From contig NZ_CP132932.1 of NCBI RefSeq assembly GCF_040358985.1, positions 4,526,001 to 4,590,000 on the forward strand: DNA of 64,000 nucleotides. Reading direction: 5' to 3'. Positions within the stretch are counted from its first letter, which is position 1, and every line of letters begins with the position of its first letter. The translations under genes were made by a program, and so were the position numbers. The notes under the pieces are model-generated. The model was not told where the DNA came from and did not search any database. It saw nothing but the letters and a program-made list of their open reading frames with translations. This stretch comes from Tunturibacter empetritectus. GTDB taxonomy: Bacteria; Acidobacteriota; Terriglobia; Terriglobales; Acidobacteriaceae. This document shows positions 36,061 to 44,459 of the stretch, piece after piece.

Positions 36061-37419
36061 ATGAGGAAGACGTCGGTACTGATTCGGTCGATCTTTACTG
36101 AAACTCTCAAACTGTTGAACATCAGCGATTTCGTTTCGAAGTCGATTCGATGCGATGGTTCAGAGTTGATAGTGTGTGATCGTCGCTACGATCTTCGCGA
36201 GATCAAGCACTTCGTCATCGTCGCTGCAGGAAAAGCGGCGACTCCCATGTATGACGCAGTAGTCGCGGAGTTGGAGCGATCTCCGCACATATGGATGGAC
36301 GTGACCGTCTTGCTTATTTCTTCGATCGCGCCGCGGCATGAACGAGCAAACGTCACTTTTTTTCCCGGCGCTCATCCCACACCGAACGAAGTTTCCAGAG
36401 AGGCCGCTGAATCTGCTTTGAGTTACCTCAGCAAGGTGGATGGACATACCTTTGTGATGTTCTTGATGAGTGGAGGGGCGTCCTCAATGCTTGAGGCACC
36501 AATCGATCCGAACATATCGATAAGTGAGACTGCGGAGTTTTATCGAGCTCTTGTAGCTTCCGGGCTCCCTATCACCGAGATGAATGTACTGCGAAAACAC
36601 TTTTCCTTAGTCAAAGGAGGGAGGCTTGCAGTTGCCGCATCTCGCGCTGCCGCTCAGTGCACTCTGATCGTTTCCGACGTGCCTTCTCATTCAAGCGGCT
36701 CCGTCGGTTCGGGCCCATCGCTACCAGATTCTTCGACAGTTCAAGATAGTATTAGCCTTTTTGAAGGTCTGCAGGATCGTGTGCGTCTGCCCGAGAGTGT
36801 GATCTCCTTTTTCAACGGGCCGCTGCTTGCAGAAACGCCGAAACAGGCCGACATGGCATTTGCACGGTCATTTCATCGGGTGATTTTATCAAGCACCGAG
36901 CTTGCTGAAGCCGCGACACGAGTTGCGAAAGCGGCCGGATTCTATGTCGAGGTCGATTCAACATGCGATGACTGGGAATGCAGAGATGCGGTTAAATACC
37001 TTTTAGATAAGACTGAGGCGCTGGCCCGCATTCATTCTCGAGTGTGTCTCATCTCAGTTGGTGAAGTTTTGGTCCAAGTGCACGGCAGCTCTGGAAAGGG
37101 CGGCAGAAATCAGCATTTTGTTCTTTCCTGTGCGATGGAACTCCCGCGAAGGCATTCGCACATTACAGTCCTTAGCGCCGGCTCTGACGGAATCGACGGC
37201 AACAGCCCGGCAGCGGGAGCGATTGCCGACTGGACGACTTTTGAGCGCGCGCGGCTGATGGGAATTGATGCTCAGAGTTGTCTTGATACTTTTGATTCGT
37301 TCTTGGTCTTCAAGGAGTTGGGGGACGCAATCATGACAGGACCGACAGGCAACAATCTTCGAGATATCCGGATCTTGATGAGCGACCACGAGGAACACGC
37401 CATTTACCATGAGTTCTGA
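36061..37419 (+). CDS. Glycerate 2-kinase, GckA/MOFRL family
   Basis: A 452-residue protein. The N-terminal DUF4147 domain has FVIVAAGKAATPMYDAV near 55, FFPGAHPTPNE near 105, FLMSGGASSMLEAP near 137 and the NVLRKHFSLVKGGRLA block. The C-terminal MOFRL domain has GEVLVQVHGSSGKGGRNQH near 340 and SAGSDGIDGNSPAAGAIAD, ending TGPTGNNLRDIRIL. It phosphorylates D-glycerate to 2-phosphoglycerate. ATG 36061 follows GGAG closely; an earlier in-frame ATG at 36019 overlaps the preceding gene. It converges on hypB. Confidence 0.92.
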   Translation: MRKTSVLIRSIFTETLKLLNISDFVSKSIRCDGSELIVCDRRYDLREIKHFVIVAAGKAATPMYDAVVAELERSPHIWMDVTVLLISSIAPRHERANVTFFPGAHPTPNEVSREAAESALSYLSKVDGHTFVMFLMSGGASSMLEAPIDPNISISETAEFYRALVASGLPITEMNVLRKHFSLVKGGRLAVAASRAAAQCTLIVSDVPSHSSGSVGSGPSLPDSSTVQDSISLFEGLQDRVRLPESVISFFNGPLLAETPKQADMAFARSFHRVILSSTELAEAATRVAKAAGFYVEVDSTCDDWECRDAVKYLLDKTEALARIHSRVCLISVGEVLVQVHGSSGKGGRNQHFVLSCAMELPRRHSHITVLSAGSDGIDGNSPAAGAIADWTTFERARLMGIDAQSCLDTFDSFLVFKELGDAIMTGPTGNNLRDIRILMSDHEEHAIYHEF

Positions 37420-37477
37420 CGATCCTCCAAGTCGAACATTGTGGTGTGGCCGAGCGCATAGATTCCGCTTGGAGCGT

Positions 37478-38176
37478 TCATTGGATCGTCTGGATCTGCA
37501 ATGCCGGGCGGGTTTCGCGAGAATGAGCGAGTTGATCGCGCAGGAGTTGGAAGACGCGCTGCATGCCAGATCCGGTCTTGGCGGAGACCTCGAAGATCTG
37601 CATCCCGGGGCGTACGCTTTCGATATTTCGGCGAGCGGCGGCCACATCAAACTCTGCAGCTTCAGCCAGATCCATCTTGGTGATGATCGCCACATCGGAG
37701 CTGTTGAAGATGGTGGGATACTTCAAAGGCTTGTCTTCCCCTTCGGTGGCCGAGAGCATGACGAAGCGGAGCTCTTCGCCGAGGTCGTAGCTGGAGGGGC
37801 AGACGAGATTGCCGACGTTCTCAATAAAGAGAAAATCCAGGGTGTCGAGCTGCCATCCTTCCAGTGCTTTTTCGATCATCTGGGCGTCGAGATGGCAGAT
37901 GGTTCCGGTAGTGATCTGGCGGACGTTGGGAGTGGCGCGCTTGAGACGCGCGGCATCATTTTCGGTCGCGAGATCTCCAACTAACGCAGCGACGCGGAAG
38001 TCGCGCGCGAGGCCGCTGAGGAGCTTTTCGAGGAACGCGGTCTTCCCTGAGCCGGGGCTTGACACCAAGCCGACGACGCTGACGCCAGAGGTCTCGAATC
38101 GCTCGCGGAGCGCATGGGCAAGCAGATCGTTTTGCCTCATGACTTTGGCGCGTATTTCTACGATGCGTGTGCTCAT
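37478..38176 (-). CDS. hypB: Hydrogenase nickel-insertion GTPase HypB
   Basis: A 232-residue GTPase with the P-loop SSPGSGKT near 40, GDLATENDAARL, the nickel/zinc-site block TTGTICHLDAQMI near 95, DFLFIENVGNLVCP and the TKMDLAEA specificity motif. It lacks a long His-rich N-terminal nickel store. It supplies GTP-driven nickel delivery with HypA to the large subunit. It overlaps hypA as ATGA (38173-38176) and is the last gene of the hydrogenase operon. Confidence 0.96.
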   Translation of the reverse strand: MSTRIVEIRAKVMRQNDLLAHALRERFETSGVSVVGLVSSPGSGKTAFLEKLLSGLARDFRVAALVGDLATENDAARLKRATPNVRQITTGTICHLDAQMIEKALEGWQLDTLDFLFIENVGNLVCPSSYDLGEELRFVMLSATEGEDKPLKYPTIFNSSDVAIITKMDLAEAAEFDVAAARRNIESVRPGMQIFEVSAKTGSGMQRVFQLLRDQLAHSRETRPALQIQTIQ

Positions 38177-38520
38177 GCGGCAACCTCCAGAGAGACGACT
38201 TCGAGTTCGCGGCCGGTGACGATGGTGTCGCTCGGCGTTTCGCACTCTGGACAGCAAAGTTGATAGAGCGACGGCGGCGTACGGTTTTGATGGCAGACGG
38301 CACAACGGATGACGAGCGGAACGGTCTCAATATCGAGTCGCGAATGTTCGAGCGGCGTGCCTTCGCAGGCGAGCTCCCATGCAAAGAGGAGCGCGTCGCG
38401 GTCCACACCCGAGAAGACACCAACTTTCAGATGCACGGTCTCGACGTCCTTAAGACCGAGCGCTTCGGATTGGTCGCCGATCTCGTCGATGATGCTGAGA
38501 ACGATCGATAACTCGTGCAT
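38173..38520 (-). CDS. hypA: Hydrogenase nickel-metallochaperone HypA
   Basis: A 115-residue protein starting MHELSIV, where the His2 amine site binds nickel. It has the zinc site made by two CxxC motifs, CAVC near 73 and CPEC near 90. The VHLKVGVFSGVD block near 30 is typical. It works with HypB during nickel insertion. The 39-base gap before it, after the 34-residue peptide gene, is the only non-overlapping junction in this end of the operon besides the subunit genes. Confidence 0.96.
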   Translation of the reverse strand: MHELSIVLSIIDEIGDQSEALGLKDVETVHLKVGVFSGVDRDALLFAWELACEGTPLEHSRLDIETVPLVIRCAVCHQNRTPPSLYQLCCPECETPSDTIVTGRELEVVSLEVAA

Positions 38521-38559
38521 GAGCCGCCTTTCCTACTTACCGCATCAGGTTGCGAGCGG

Positions 38560-38664
38560 CTACATTGTGCTGATTCTGATGTAGCGCTTGATGTCTGGCG
38601 CAGCCATAATTCCTATAACGATTACGGCCACGCCCAGTACTCCGAAGATAAATTTTCCTGTCAT
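38560..38664 (-). CDS. Small hydrophobic peptide of the hydrogenase operon (DUF6893-like)
   Basis: A 34-residue peptide from ATG 38664, whose start overlaps the stop of the protease gene as ATGA, with GAGGTG upstream. Residues 4-21 form one hydrophobic helix (FIFGVLGVAVIVIGIMAA), followed by PDIKRYIRISTM, a basic C-terminal tail. The PD-x-x-RY-x-RI-x-x-M ending resembles the DUF6893 small proteins that I recall from actinobacterial hydrogenase loci; that match was not checked. It may anchor or pair with the otherwise TM-free hydrogenase at the membrane. Function inferred only. Confidence 0.75.
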   Translation of the reverse strand: MTGKFIFGVLGVAVIVIGIMAAPDIKRYIRISTM

Positions 38665-39221
38665 GATGTCACCTCTCTGTTGTCCGAAACCCGGACGGGG
38701 GTCTGCAACGGCATCGGCGAATCCTCGATTTCGGCGAGGGTTCTTCCGATCAACTCTTCGATCATGTTCGACGCTTGTTCGACCACGGCCTGCACCTGCG
38801 GCGACAGCCCCATTCGGCCTTCGAGTTCGTCGCCAAAGTCTCTGGGTTCGCAGCCAACGACAAGGATTCGGGCCGCTATGGGACCAATGGCAGAAGCGAG
38901 ATTGAGGACACGCATGGGGTCCATGCCATGAGGGTTCAGGTCCATGCCCACTGCACCGGGATTGCCGAGATCGGTGAGATCGGGTTCGAGGACGAATAGC
39001 GTGCCGGGTACGTCGTTGCGGGAAAGCGCGTCGACGAGGATAACTGTGTGCCACGGGTCGAGCAGCGTGTAAGCGAGGTCGAAGCCGCGGATGCCGAAGT
39101 CTTTCACCAAGACCTCGCCGGGAAGTGTGCGGCGTGACAGCGAACGGACGACCTCGACACCGAAGGCGTCATCTCCGAGAAAGATGTTGCCGATGCCGGC
39201 GATGAGGATTGTCTTGGTCAC
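38661..39221 (-). CDS. Hydrogenase maturation protease (HyaD/HupD/HycI family)
   Basis: A 186-residue endopeptidase: ILIAGIGNIFLGDDAFGVEVV at 5-25 with the nickel-sensing Asp in LGDD, then VKDFGIRGFDLAYTLLD near 40 and VILVDALSRND near 62. It removes the C-terminal tail of the large subunit after nickel insertion, here predicted at the His of CGVH-MYLG. It overlaps both its upstream and downstream neighbours by ATGA (39218-39221 and 38661-38664). Confidence 0.93.
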   Translation of the reverse strand: MTKTILIAGIGNIFLGDDAFGVEVVRSLSRRTLPGEVLVKDFGIRGFDLAYTLLDPWHTVILVDALSRNDVPGTLFVLEPDLTDLGNPGAVGMDLNPHGMDPMRVLNLASAIGPIAARILVVGCEPRDFGDELEGRMGLSPQVQAVVEQASNMIEELIGRTLAEIEDSPMPLQTPVRVSDNREVTS

Positions 39222-39580
39222 GCCGAGGCATCCTCTCTCAAGGCATTGTGTTCTTTGTCTGTATATGGCTCGACTTCTTCAGTGCCGAAGAAGAAGCGGT
39301 GGCCAGGCTGCCGCATCATGCCAAACTCGCGACCAGGGTCGTCATCGATTACCACGGCTAACTGGATCTGATCTTCAAAGTCCTGCTCGATGGCTTCGAT
39401 TACGCCGACCTTGCCGGTGAGTGCAATGTCCATGATGTCGGCGGTCTTCTGCGGCCAGATACGGACGCGATCGCCGACGCGGAGAGCAATCCCGAAGACG
39501 GTGACCGACTCAGGCGGTGCCTTCTCTTCGGCGAAGGGATCCCACTCGGTGATGAAGCCATTAGGCGCGTCGGGATTCAT
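39218..39580 (-). CDS. Hydrogenase-associated protein, 120 residues, unknown function
   Basis: A small acidic protein with FGIALRVGDRVRIWPQ near 28-43, DIMDIALTGKVGVIEAIEQDFED near 48-70 and AVVIDDDPGREFGMMRQPGHRFFFGTEEVEPY near 74-105. The blocks suggest a compact beta-barrel of SH3 or KOW type. No cysteine motif is seen. I recall similar proteins in group 1h hydrogenase operons, but cannot name a family. Coupled by ATGA to the genes on both sides, so it is very likely expressed with the enzyme. Confidence 0.8.
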   Translation of the reverse strand: MNPDAPNGFITEWDPFAEEKAPPESVTVFGIALRVGDRVRIWPQKTADIMDIALTGKVGVIEAIEQDFEDQIQLAVVIDDDPGREFGMMRQPGHRFFFGTEEVEPYTDKEHNALREDASA

Positions 39581-40506
39581 GAGGCATCTCCTCGGATTTC
39601 ACGTGTCGGACGGACGATGCCATGGGCTTTCAGCATCTCTTCGCCGGTGAGAGCTTCAGTGCGCTCAAGGATGCGGCGAGCGAGAGGATCGCCGGTACGC
39701 ATCTGCTGCTTTTCATCGTCGGTGAGGGTAAGGACCCGGAGGGTCAGCATCTCGTCCATCTCTGTACCGTCGAAGAAGTCGCCGGCGCTCTCGGGCGAGG
39801 TTTTGGGGTAGTCGTACATGATGATGGGCGAGAGAAGCAGGATGAAGCGATCCGGTTCGTCTCCTGCGAGAACCGGGAAGACACCAGTGTTGATGCAGGC
39901 TTTGGCATCGGCAGTGTAGAGGTCGGAGGGTTCGAGGAGAGAGATGAACTCTCCGCCGGTCAGGCCCAACAGGATGTGCGCGGAGACCAGCGACTGGGAC
40001 AACGCTTCGTGGCGGCGGGCTTCGGCGCCGCTCGAAAGGAGGCTAATGTTTTCAAGTTCGAGATGCAGCTTGCAGGCGCCGCTGGGCAACATCTGAGCAC
40101 TGACGGTGAGGCTCGCGGCGAGTTCTGCCGTAGAATTGATGTGCAGCCTAATAGGTTTGGTGAGGAGTTCCTTAAGACTCAGGCCGCAGTGGTCTGACGT
40201 ACGTTCGATTGCTTCATCCCAATCGAGCGATGGATCGGCGAGGTCTGAGCCTGTTCGCGGCTGCGGCAACAGTTGGAGAAAGCTGACTTTAATATCGAGC
40301 GAGACATTGTGGCCCGGTGTAAGAAGGCACTCTGAGACAAGACTGAACGGTTCCTGTGGCCGCTGGGCCTTGGCGTAGACGCGAGGGTAAAGTGTGCCGA
40401 AGTTCCACCGCTGGCGATTCTTGATGGCTGTGGACCGGTATGGGTAAAGAATGTATCCCTCGTAAAGTACAGCTGCGGCGATTTTTTCGACGGAAGTGAA
40501 GTTCAT
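39577..40506 (-). CDS. Hydrogenase-associated protein, about 309 residues, unknown function
   Basis: Starts at ATG 40506, overlapping the previous stop by ATGA, as MNFTSVEKIAAAVLYEGYIL. Other blocks are YPYRSTAIKNRQRWNFGTLYP near 20-40, SLVSECLLTPG near 54, SLVSAHILLGLTGGEFISLLEP near 168, and a C-terminal TLRVLTLTDDEKQQMRTGDPLARRILERT segment. No TM segment, signal peptide or metal-binding Cys cluster. The family is unnamed to me, but placement and coupling indicate a role in hydrogenase assembly or electron transfer. The preceding frame is open but overlaps other genes. Confidence 0.8.
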   Translation of the reverse strand: MNFTSVEKIAAAVLYEGYILYPYRSTAIKNRQRWNFGTLYPRVYAKAQRPQEPFSLVSECLLTPGHNVSLDIKVSFLQLLPQPRTGSDLADPSLDWDEAIERTSDHCGLSLKELLTKPIRLHINSTAELAASLTVSAQMLPSGACKLHLELENISLLSSGAEARRHEALSQSLVSAHILLGLTGGEFISLLEPSDLYTADAKACINTGVFPVLAGDEPDRFILLLSPIIMYDYPKTSPESAGDFFDGTEMDEMLTLRVLTLTDDEKQQMRTGDPLARRILERTEALTGEEMLKAHGIVRPTREIRGDAS

Positions 40507-41171
40507 GCTTCGACCTCCTCTGGAGTTTTTGCTGGGGCGCTTTCGCTGGCCAGGGCCCTGGCGATGGCTTGTTCCCAGGTTGGGAGACCGTGGCGGACTT
40601 TGTAGTTGTAGAGCTGCTCGAAGGCGTCGCGACGAAGGCAGAGCCAAGCGGAGTTAGGATGGTGCATCTCCATCATGTCTTTCCAGACGGAGACGGGGAG
40701 ACGATAGATACACTCACGATCCCATGGGACTTGCGAGATCTGCAGAGCGCCATTGGAACCTTCATAGAAAAGCGTACCGCTGAACATGACTGCAATCGGG
40801 ATGTCGCCCGAATCGAGGGCGTGGAAGTACTTTGTGGCGGCGACGTTGAAGTCGAAGGTACAGGGAAGTTCAAGGTCGACAAGCAGCACGCCGGTGAAGC
40901 GCGGGACGGCAATGCTGGTGTTCATCCAAAGCAGCGGTTTGACGGTCCGTGCCCAGCGCTCGGGTGTGCCGAACAAGTCGAGCAGCTTCTCTTGTTCGTT
41001 GGGGACGTAGCGGCGCTTGGCGGGTTCGATCTGAACCTGGCAGCGAAGAGTGATGGCGTGAATGGCCTCAGTGGCGGGAAAGTTGGTAATGCGCAGCTTG
41101 AGTGCAATCAATGGTGTGGCCGCATGAGGCACCGCTTCAGCGCCTTCGATCTGGAAGTGGAGCTCAGGCAT
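40503..41171 (-). CDS. Hydrogenase-associated DUF6084-like protein
   Basis: About 222 residues from ATG 41171: MPELHFQIEGAEAVPHAATPL, LRITNFPATEAIHAITLRCQVQIEP near 24-50, KLLDLFGTPERWARTVKPLLWM near 60, and LELPCTFDFNVAATKYFHAL near 100. The last half has DRECIYRLPVSVWKDMMEMHHPNSAWL. This order resembles the DUF6084 family that I associate with high-affinity hydrogenase operons; the assignment is from memory. Cytosolic, no obvious catalytic residues. It overlaps the upstream gene by 8 bases and the downstream one by ATGA. Confidence 0.8.
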   Translation of the reverse strand: MPELHFQIEGAEAVPHAATPLIALKLRITNFPATEAIHAITLRCQVQIEPAKRRYVPNEQEKLLDLFGTPERWARTVKPLLWMNTSIAVPRFTGVLLVDLELPCTFDFNVAATKYFHALDSGDIPIAVMFSGTLFYEGSNGALQISQVPWDRECIYRLPVSVWKDMMEMHHPNSAWLCLRRDAFEQLYNYKVRHGLPTWEQAIARALASESAPAKTPEEVEA

Positions 41172-41847
41172 GGATGGGCTCCGGCTGCTGATTCGCAACA
41201 GACTCTCTCACCTCAGTGCTACGGGCTTGTAGACTCGCGAAGAACTCGTGGATGTGCTTCCAGACTTCGGCCCCACCGGAGAGGCCGCGCCAGTGCATGC
41301 GAATGAGGCCAACGAGATGGAAGCATTCGTCGATGGGAACAATGTAGTACTCGTGGATGGCGCCGACGCGGTTGACGAGAAAAGTCTCTACGTCGGGCTC
41401 CATCTTCTGGAGGGAGGGATGTTGAGTGGCAATTTCGCTCCAGGATTCGAGGCTTAAGAGCGATTCGATGGCGCCAGCGGGGCTGGGATACATTGCGATC
41501 ATCCTGCCACCCGCGGTGTCGTAGTAGAAGAAAGCCAGGTTAATGGGGATCATGAGAGATTCCCATTGCAGATTCGGCATCTGGAAGTCGGCGAGAGCGC
41601 GAATGCGGCGCGGAATGCGCAGGTAATGGGCTCCGGGCTGGCCGCAGAAGAGCACGGCGCAACCATCGCAGGAGCAGGCAATCTCGCGCTTGCGGGGAGC
41701 GAGCAGATGCTGATGGACCGGTGTCAGTTCGGCGCTGCAGAGCTCGCAGCGCTCGGCGCCGTCGGAGATCGGGCGACGACGGGCAACCTGCCTCAGGAAT
41801 GACGGGACCGGAGTTCGTTCCTGCTCTTCTTCAGAGAGTTCGTTCAT
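41164..41847 (-). CDS. Hydrogenase-associated DUF5947-like cysteine-rich protein
   Basis: A 227-residue protein. C34-x2-C37 (ERCELC), H45, H47 and the C58-S-C60-x2-C63 cluster form a likely zinc or iron-sulphur site in the first 70 residues. Then come the conserved-looking MIPINLAFFYYDTAGGRMIAMYPSPAGAIESLL block near 98-130 and a C-terminal IDECFHLVGLIRMHWRGLSGG block. The pattern fits DUF5947, which I recall near group 1h hydrogenases. Redox or scaffold function is inferred only. Confidence 0.82.
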   Translation of the reverse strand: MNELSEEEQERTPVPSFLRQVARRRPISDGAERCELCSAELTPVHQHLLAPRKREIACSCDGCAVLFCGQPGAHYLRIPRRIRALADFQMPNLQWESLMIPINLAFFYYDTAGGRMIAMYPSPAGAIESLLSLESWSEIATQHPSLQKMEPDVETFLVNRVGAIHEYYIVPIDECFHLVGLIRMHWRGLSGGAEVWKHIHEFFASLQARSTEVRESVANQQPEPIHA

Positions 41848-41861
41848 GCTGGGCTCCCGGG

Positions 41862-42041
41862 TCAGGCAGGCGGCAACTGAGGCATCTTGGGACTGATTGG
41901 GCCGCGCTGCTCAAGGTTAATGCCGGTGGCGTCCTTCGCAGTGCGGGTGGGGCTTGGGGTGAGTTGGTCAACGCGGCTCTCGCTTTTGCGGATTCCGATG
42001 GTACTGGCTGGAGTAGCGGGGCGTGCATCCTGTTTGGCCAT
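41862..42041 (-). CDS. Small Pro/Ser/Thr-rich hydrogenase-operon protein
   Basis: A 59-residue product from ATG 42041, with GGGAG seven bases upstream. It begins MAKQDARPATPAST and ends with GPISPKMPQLPPA. It lies in the 205-base interval between the Nfu-like gene (gap 11 bases) and the DUF5947-like gene (gap 14 bases), the spacing expected of a real operon member. It has no cysteine and no TM segment, and is probably disordered. No family recognised. Its size puts it below common gene-calling cut-offs. Confidence 0.72.
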   Translation of the reverse strand: MAKQDARPATPASTIGIRKSESRVDQLTPSPTRTAKDATGINLEQRGPISPKMPQLPPA

Positions 42042-42052
42042 GACGGTTCTCC

Positions 42053-42634
42053 CTACTTGATGGTTACGAGTTGAGGTCCGCTCTGCTCAGACGCGGCGGC
42101 ATTCTCGGAGACGATTTCGACGATGTCGGGCGCGACCTCGAAGAGCGCGTCTTCAACAGCATTCTTAAGTGTGATGGAGGAACCAGGACAGCTGCCGCAG
42201 GTTCCGTGGAGGCGTAGGTGAACGATGCCGTCGCGGACGCCAGCGAGATCCACGTCGCCTCCGTGGGATTTGAGATAAGGACGAGCTTTTTCGATGCCGC
42301 GAAGCACACGGGTTTCAATGTCGTCCGGGTGGAGGTTGTGCAGTAGGAGCATGCTCGAGACCAAGTCGTTCTCCAACGCTTCGCTTAGAGCCTGTTCACC
42401 CGCCGGCGTCTTCAGGAGCGAGTCGACAAGACGTTGAAGCGCCGCGCCGTGCAGTTCAACGACAGACTGCACGAGGTCGAGCGCGGTGGCCCGTATCTCC
42501 GGGTCCCCTGCACTTTGAAGGCGGGCGGCGAGCTTTTCAACTCGCTCCGTCTGCAAGCGGAACTCACCACGCTGTGGAGGCGCGATGCTATCGACAACTT
42601 CCGGCTGAGTCTCCGACTGAGGCGCAGCAGCCAT
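42053..42634 (-). CDS. Nfu/NifU C-terminal-domain iron-sulphur protein
   Basis: A 193-residue protein with a helical N-terminal region and a NifU-like C-terminal domain at about 110-175: ARPYLKSHGGDVDLAGVRDG, then HLRLHGTCGSCPGSSITLKNAVEDAL with the cluster-binding CxxC (CGSC). It overlaps the large subunit stop by one base as TAATG. Such proteins carry [4Fe-4S] clusters to targets or donate electrons. The position suggests service to the small subunit clusters or use as an electron relay. Confidence 0.9.
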   Translation of the reverse strand: MAAAPQSETQPEVVDSIAPPQRGEFRLQTERVEKLAARLQSAGDPEIRATALDLVQSVVELHGAALQRLVDSLLKTPAGEQALSEALENDLVSSMLLLHNLHPDDIETRVLRGIEKARPYLKSHGGDVDLAGVRDGIVHLRLHGTCGSCPGSSITLKNAVEDALFEVAPDIVEIVSENAAASEQSGPQLVTIK

Positions 42635-44436
42635 TATTCGTGCCCCGCTACGCCGAACATAGGAGAGTGGCGAGTTTCGAGGATCTTGCCATCACCGAGA
42701 TACATGTGAACGCCGCAGGGCAGGCAGGGATCGAAGCTGCGGACGGTGCGCATGATGTCGATACCTTTGAACTTGTCGGGGCCGTTCTCCTCGAAGAGCG
42801 GCGTATTCTGGACCGCGTCTTCGTAGGGTCCGGGAGTTCCATACATGTCGCGTGGATTAGCGTTCCAAGGAGTGGGGGGATAGGGATGGTAGTTGGCGAT
42901 CTTACCCTCGCGGATCACGACATGGTGCGAGAGAACGCCGCGAACGGCCTCGTGGAAGCCACAGCCGATAGCTTCTTCCGGAACCTTGAATTCGGTCCAG
43001 GTGGAGGTGCGACCGGCATTCAATTCGGCGAGCGCTTTCTCGACGAAGTACAGAGCGGTAGCAGCGGCGTAGGCCTGGAAGTAGGTACGGGCACGGTCAC
43101 GCTCGAGCGTGTTCGACCACTTCGGGATGTGCCACTCGAATTCGGTCTCTGGCAGCATTGCGGTTTTGGGAAGATTGATCTTGACGCTGTGCCCGGTGGC
43201 CTGGACATAGCCAATGTCTACCAGGCCGGAGAGCGCAGTTGACCAGAGACGTGCGATGGGGCCGCCCCCGGTATCGAGGGCGAGGTGGTCTCCAGTGCGC
43301 TGATCGAGCCAGCGCGGCGACATAACCCAGGTGTAGTTGCCTTTGAAGTCGCGCTTTTGCGGCCGTGGAATGGTGGTCTGGTTCCAGGGATGGCGCTTAT
43401 CGACAGGGTTGCCGAGCGGGTCGCGGGGTACGAAGGTCTCAGAGCCCTGCCAGTCGTCATAGTAGGAACTCCCGAGCAGGATTCGGATGTTGAGATTGAT
43501 GTCGACGAGCGAGTTAGTGACCAGTTTGCCGTCGACGACCACGCCAGGCGTAACGAACATCTTGCGTCCCCATTCCGCCATGTTCTTGTACTGGTAGTCG
43601 CAGGAGTCGGGGTCGTTGTAAGAGCCCCAACAGGCAAGCAAGACGCGGCGGCGGCCGACCTCTTCATAGCCCGGCAGCGCATCGTAGAAAAAGTCGAAGA
43701 GATCGTCGTGCAACGGCACGACCTTCTTCATAAATTCAACGTACTTCATCAGCCGGACGAGGTAGTCGGTGAAAAGCTGAATGGTGGCTACGGTGCCGAC
43801 GCCACCGGGATAGAGCGTCGAGGGGTGGACGTGGCGTCCTTCCATGAGGCAGAACATCTCACGGGTCATGCGGCTCATGGCAAGAGTCTCGCGGTAGAAG
43901 GTGCCGGTGAAGGGATTGAGCGCGGTCATGATGTCGGAGATCATGCGGTAGCCGTGCTTGTTGGCGTTCGGCGCAGGCGTATGCTGTGCTTTCTCCCAGA
44001 CGTTCGGATTGGTCTCCTTGACCATCTGCTCGCAGAAGTCGACGCCAACGAGATTGTCCTGAAAGATGTTGTGATCGAACATGTACTCGGCTGCTTCGCC
44101 AAGGTTGATGATCCATTCGGCAAGCGCGGGGGGACGAATGCCAAAGGCCATGTTCTGTGCATAACAGGCGCAGGTCGCGTGGTTATCCCCGCAGATGCCG
44201 CAGATGCGGCTGGTGATGAAGTGAGCGTCGCGCGGATCTTTGCCCTTCATGAAGATGCTGTAGCCGCGAAAGATGGACGATGTGCTGTGACACTCGGCAA
44301 CGGTTTTGTTAGCGAAGTCAATCTTGGTGAAGATGCCGAGGCTGCCGACGATACGGGTAATGGGATCCCAGTTCATCTCGACGAGATTGCGCTTCTTAAT
44401 GTCGAGTTCAGGGATGGTATCCGGAAACGTAGCCAT
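42634..44436 (-). CDS. hhyL: [NiFe] hydrogenase large subunit, group 1h/HhyL type
   Basis: A 600-residue catalytic subunit. The L1 motif RICGICGDNHATCACY places C79 and C82, and the L2 motif DPCLPCGVH places C571 and C574, giving the four nickel-binding cysteines. Cleavage after H577 would remove a 23-residue tail starting MYLGDG. The L1 form with GDNHATCACYAQNMAF is typical of the group 1h (actinobacterial-type) uptake hydrogenases that oxidise atmospheric H2. It follows the small subunit with a 23-base gap. The group call rests on motif memory, without a tree. Confidence 0.94.
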   Translation of the reverse strand: MATFPDTIPELDIKKRNLVEMNWDPITRIVGSLGIFTKIDFANKTVAECHSTSSIFRGYSIFMKGKDPRDAHFITSRICGICGDNHATCACYAQNMAFGIRPPALAEWIINLGEAAEYMFDHNIFQDNLVGVDFCEQMVKETNPNVWEKAQHTPAPNANKHGYRMISDIMTALNPFTGTFYRETLAMSRMTREMFCLMEGRHVHPSTLYPGGVGTVATIQLFTDYLVRLMKYVEFMKKVVPLHDDLFDFFYDALPGYEEVGRRRVLLACWGSYNDPDSCDYQYKNMAEWGRKMFVTPGVVVDGKLVTNSLVDINLNIRILLGSSYYDDWQGSETFVPRDPLGNPVDKRHPWNQTTIPRPQKRDFKGNYTWVMSPRWLDQRTGDHLALDTGGGPIARLWSTALSGLVDIGYVQATGHSVKINLPKTAMLPETEFEWHIPKWSNTLERDRARTYFQAYAAATALYFVEKALAELNAGRTSTWTEFKVPEEAIGCGFHEAVRGVLSHHVVIREGKIANYHPYPPTPWNANPRDMYGTPGPYEDAVQNTPLFEENGPDKFKGIDIMRTVRSFDPCLPCGVHMYLGDGKILETRHSPMFGVAGHE

Positions 44437-44459
44437 AGCTTGGTCCTCTCAAGTGGTTA

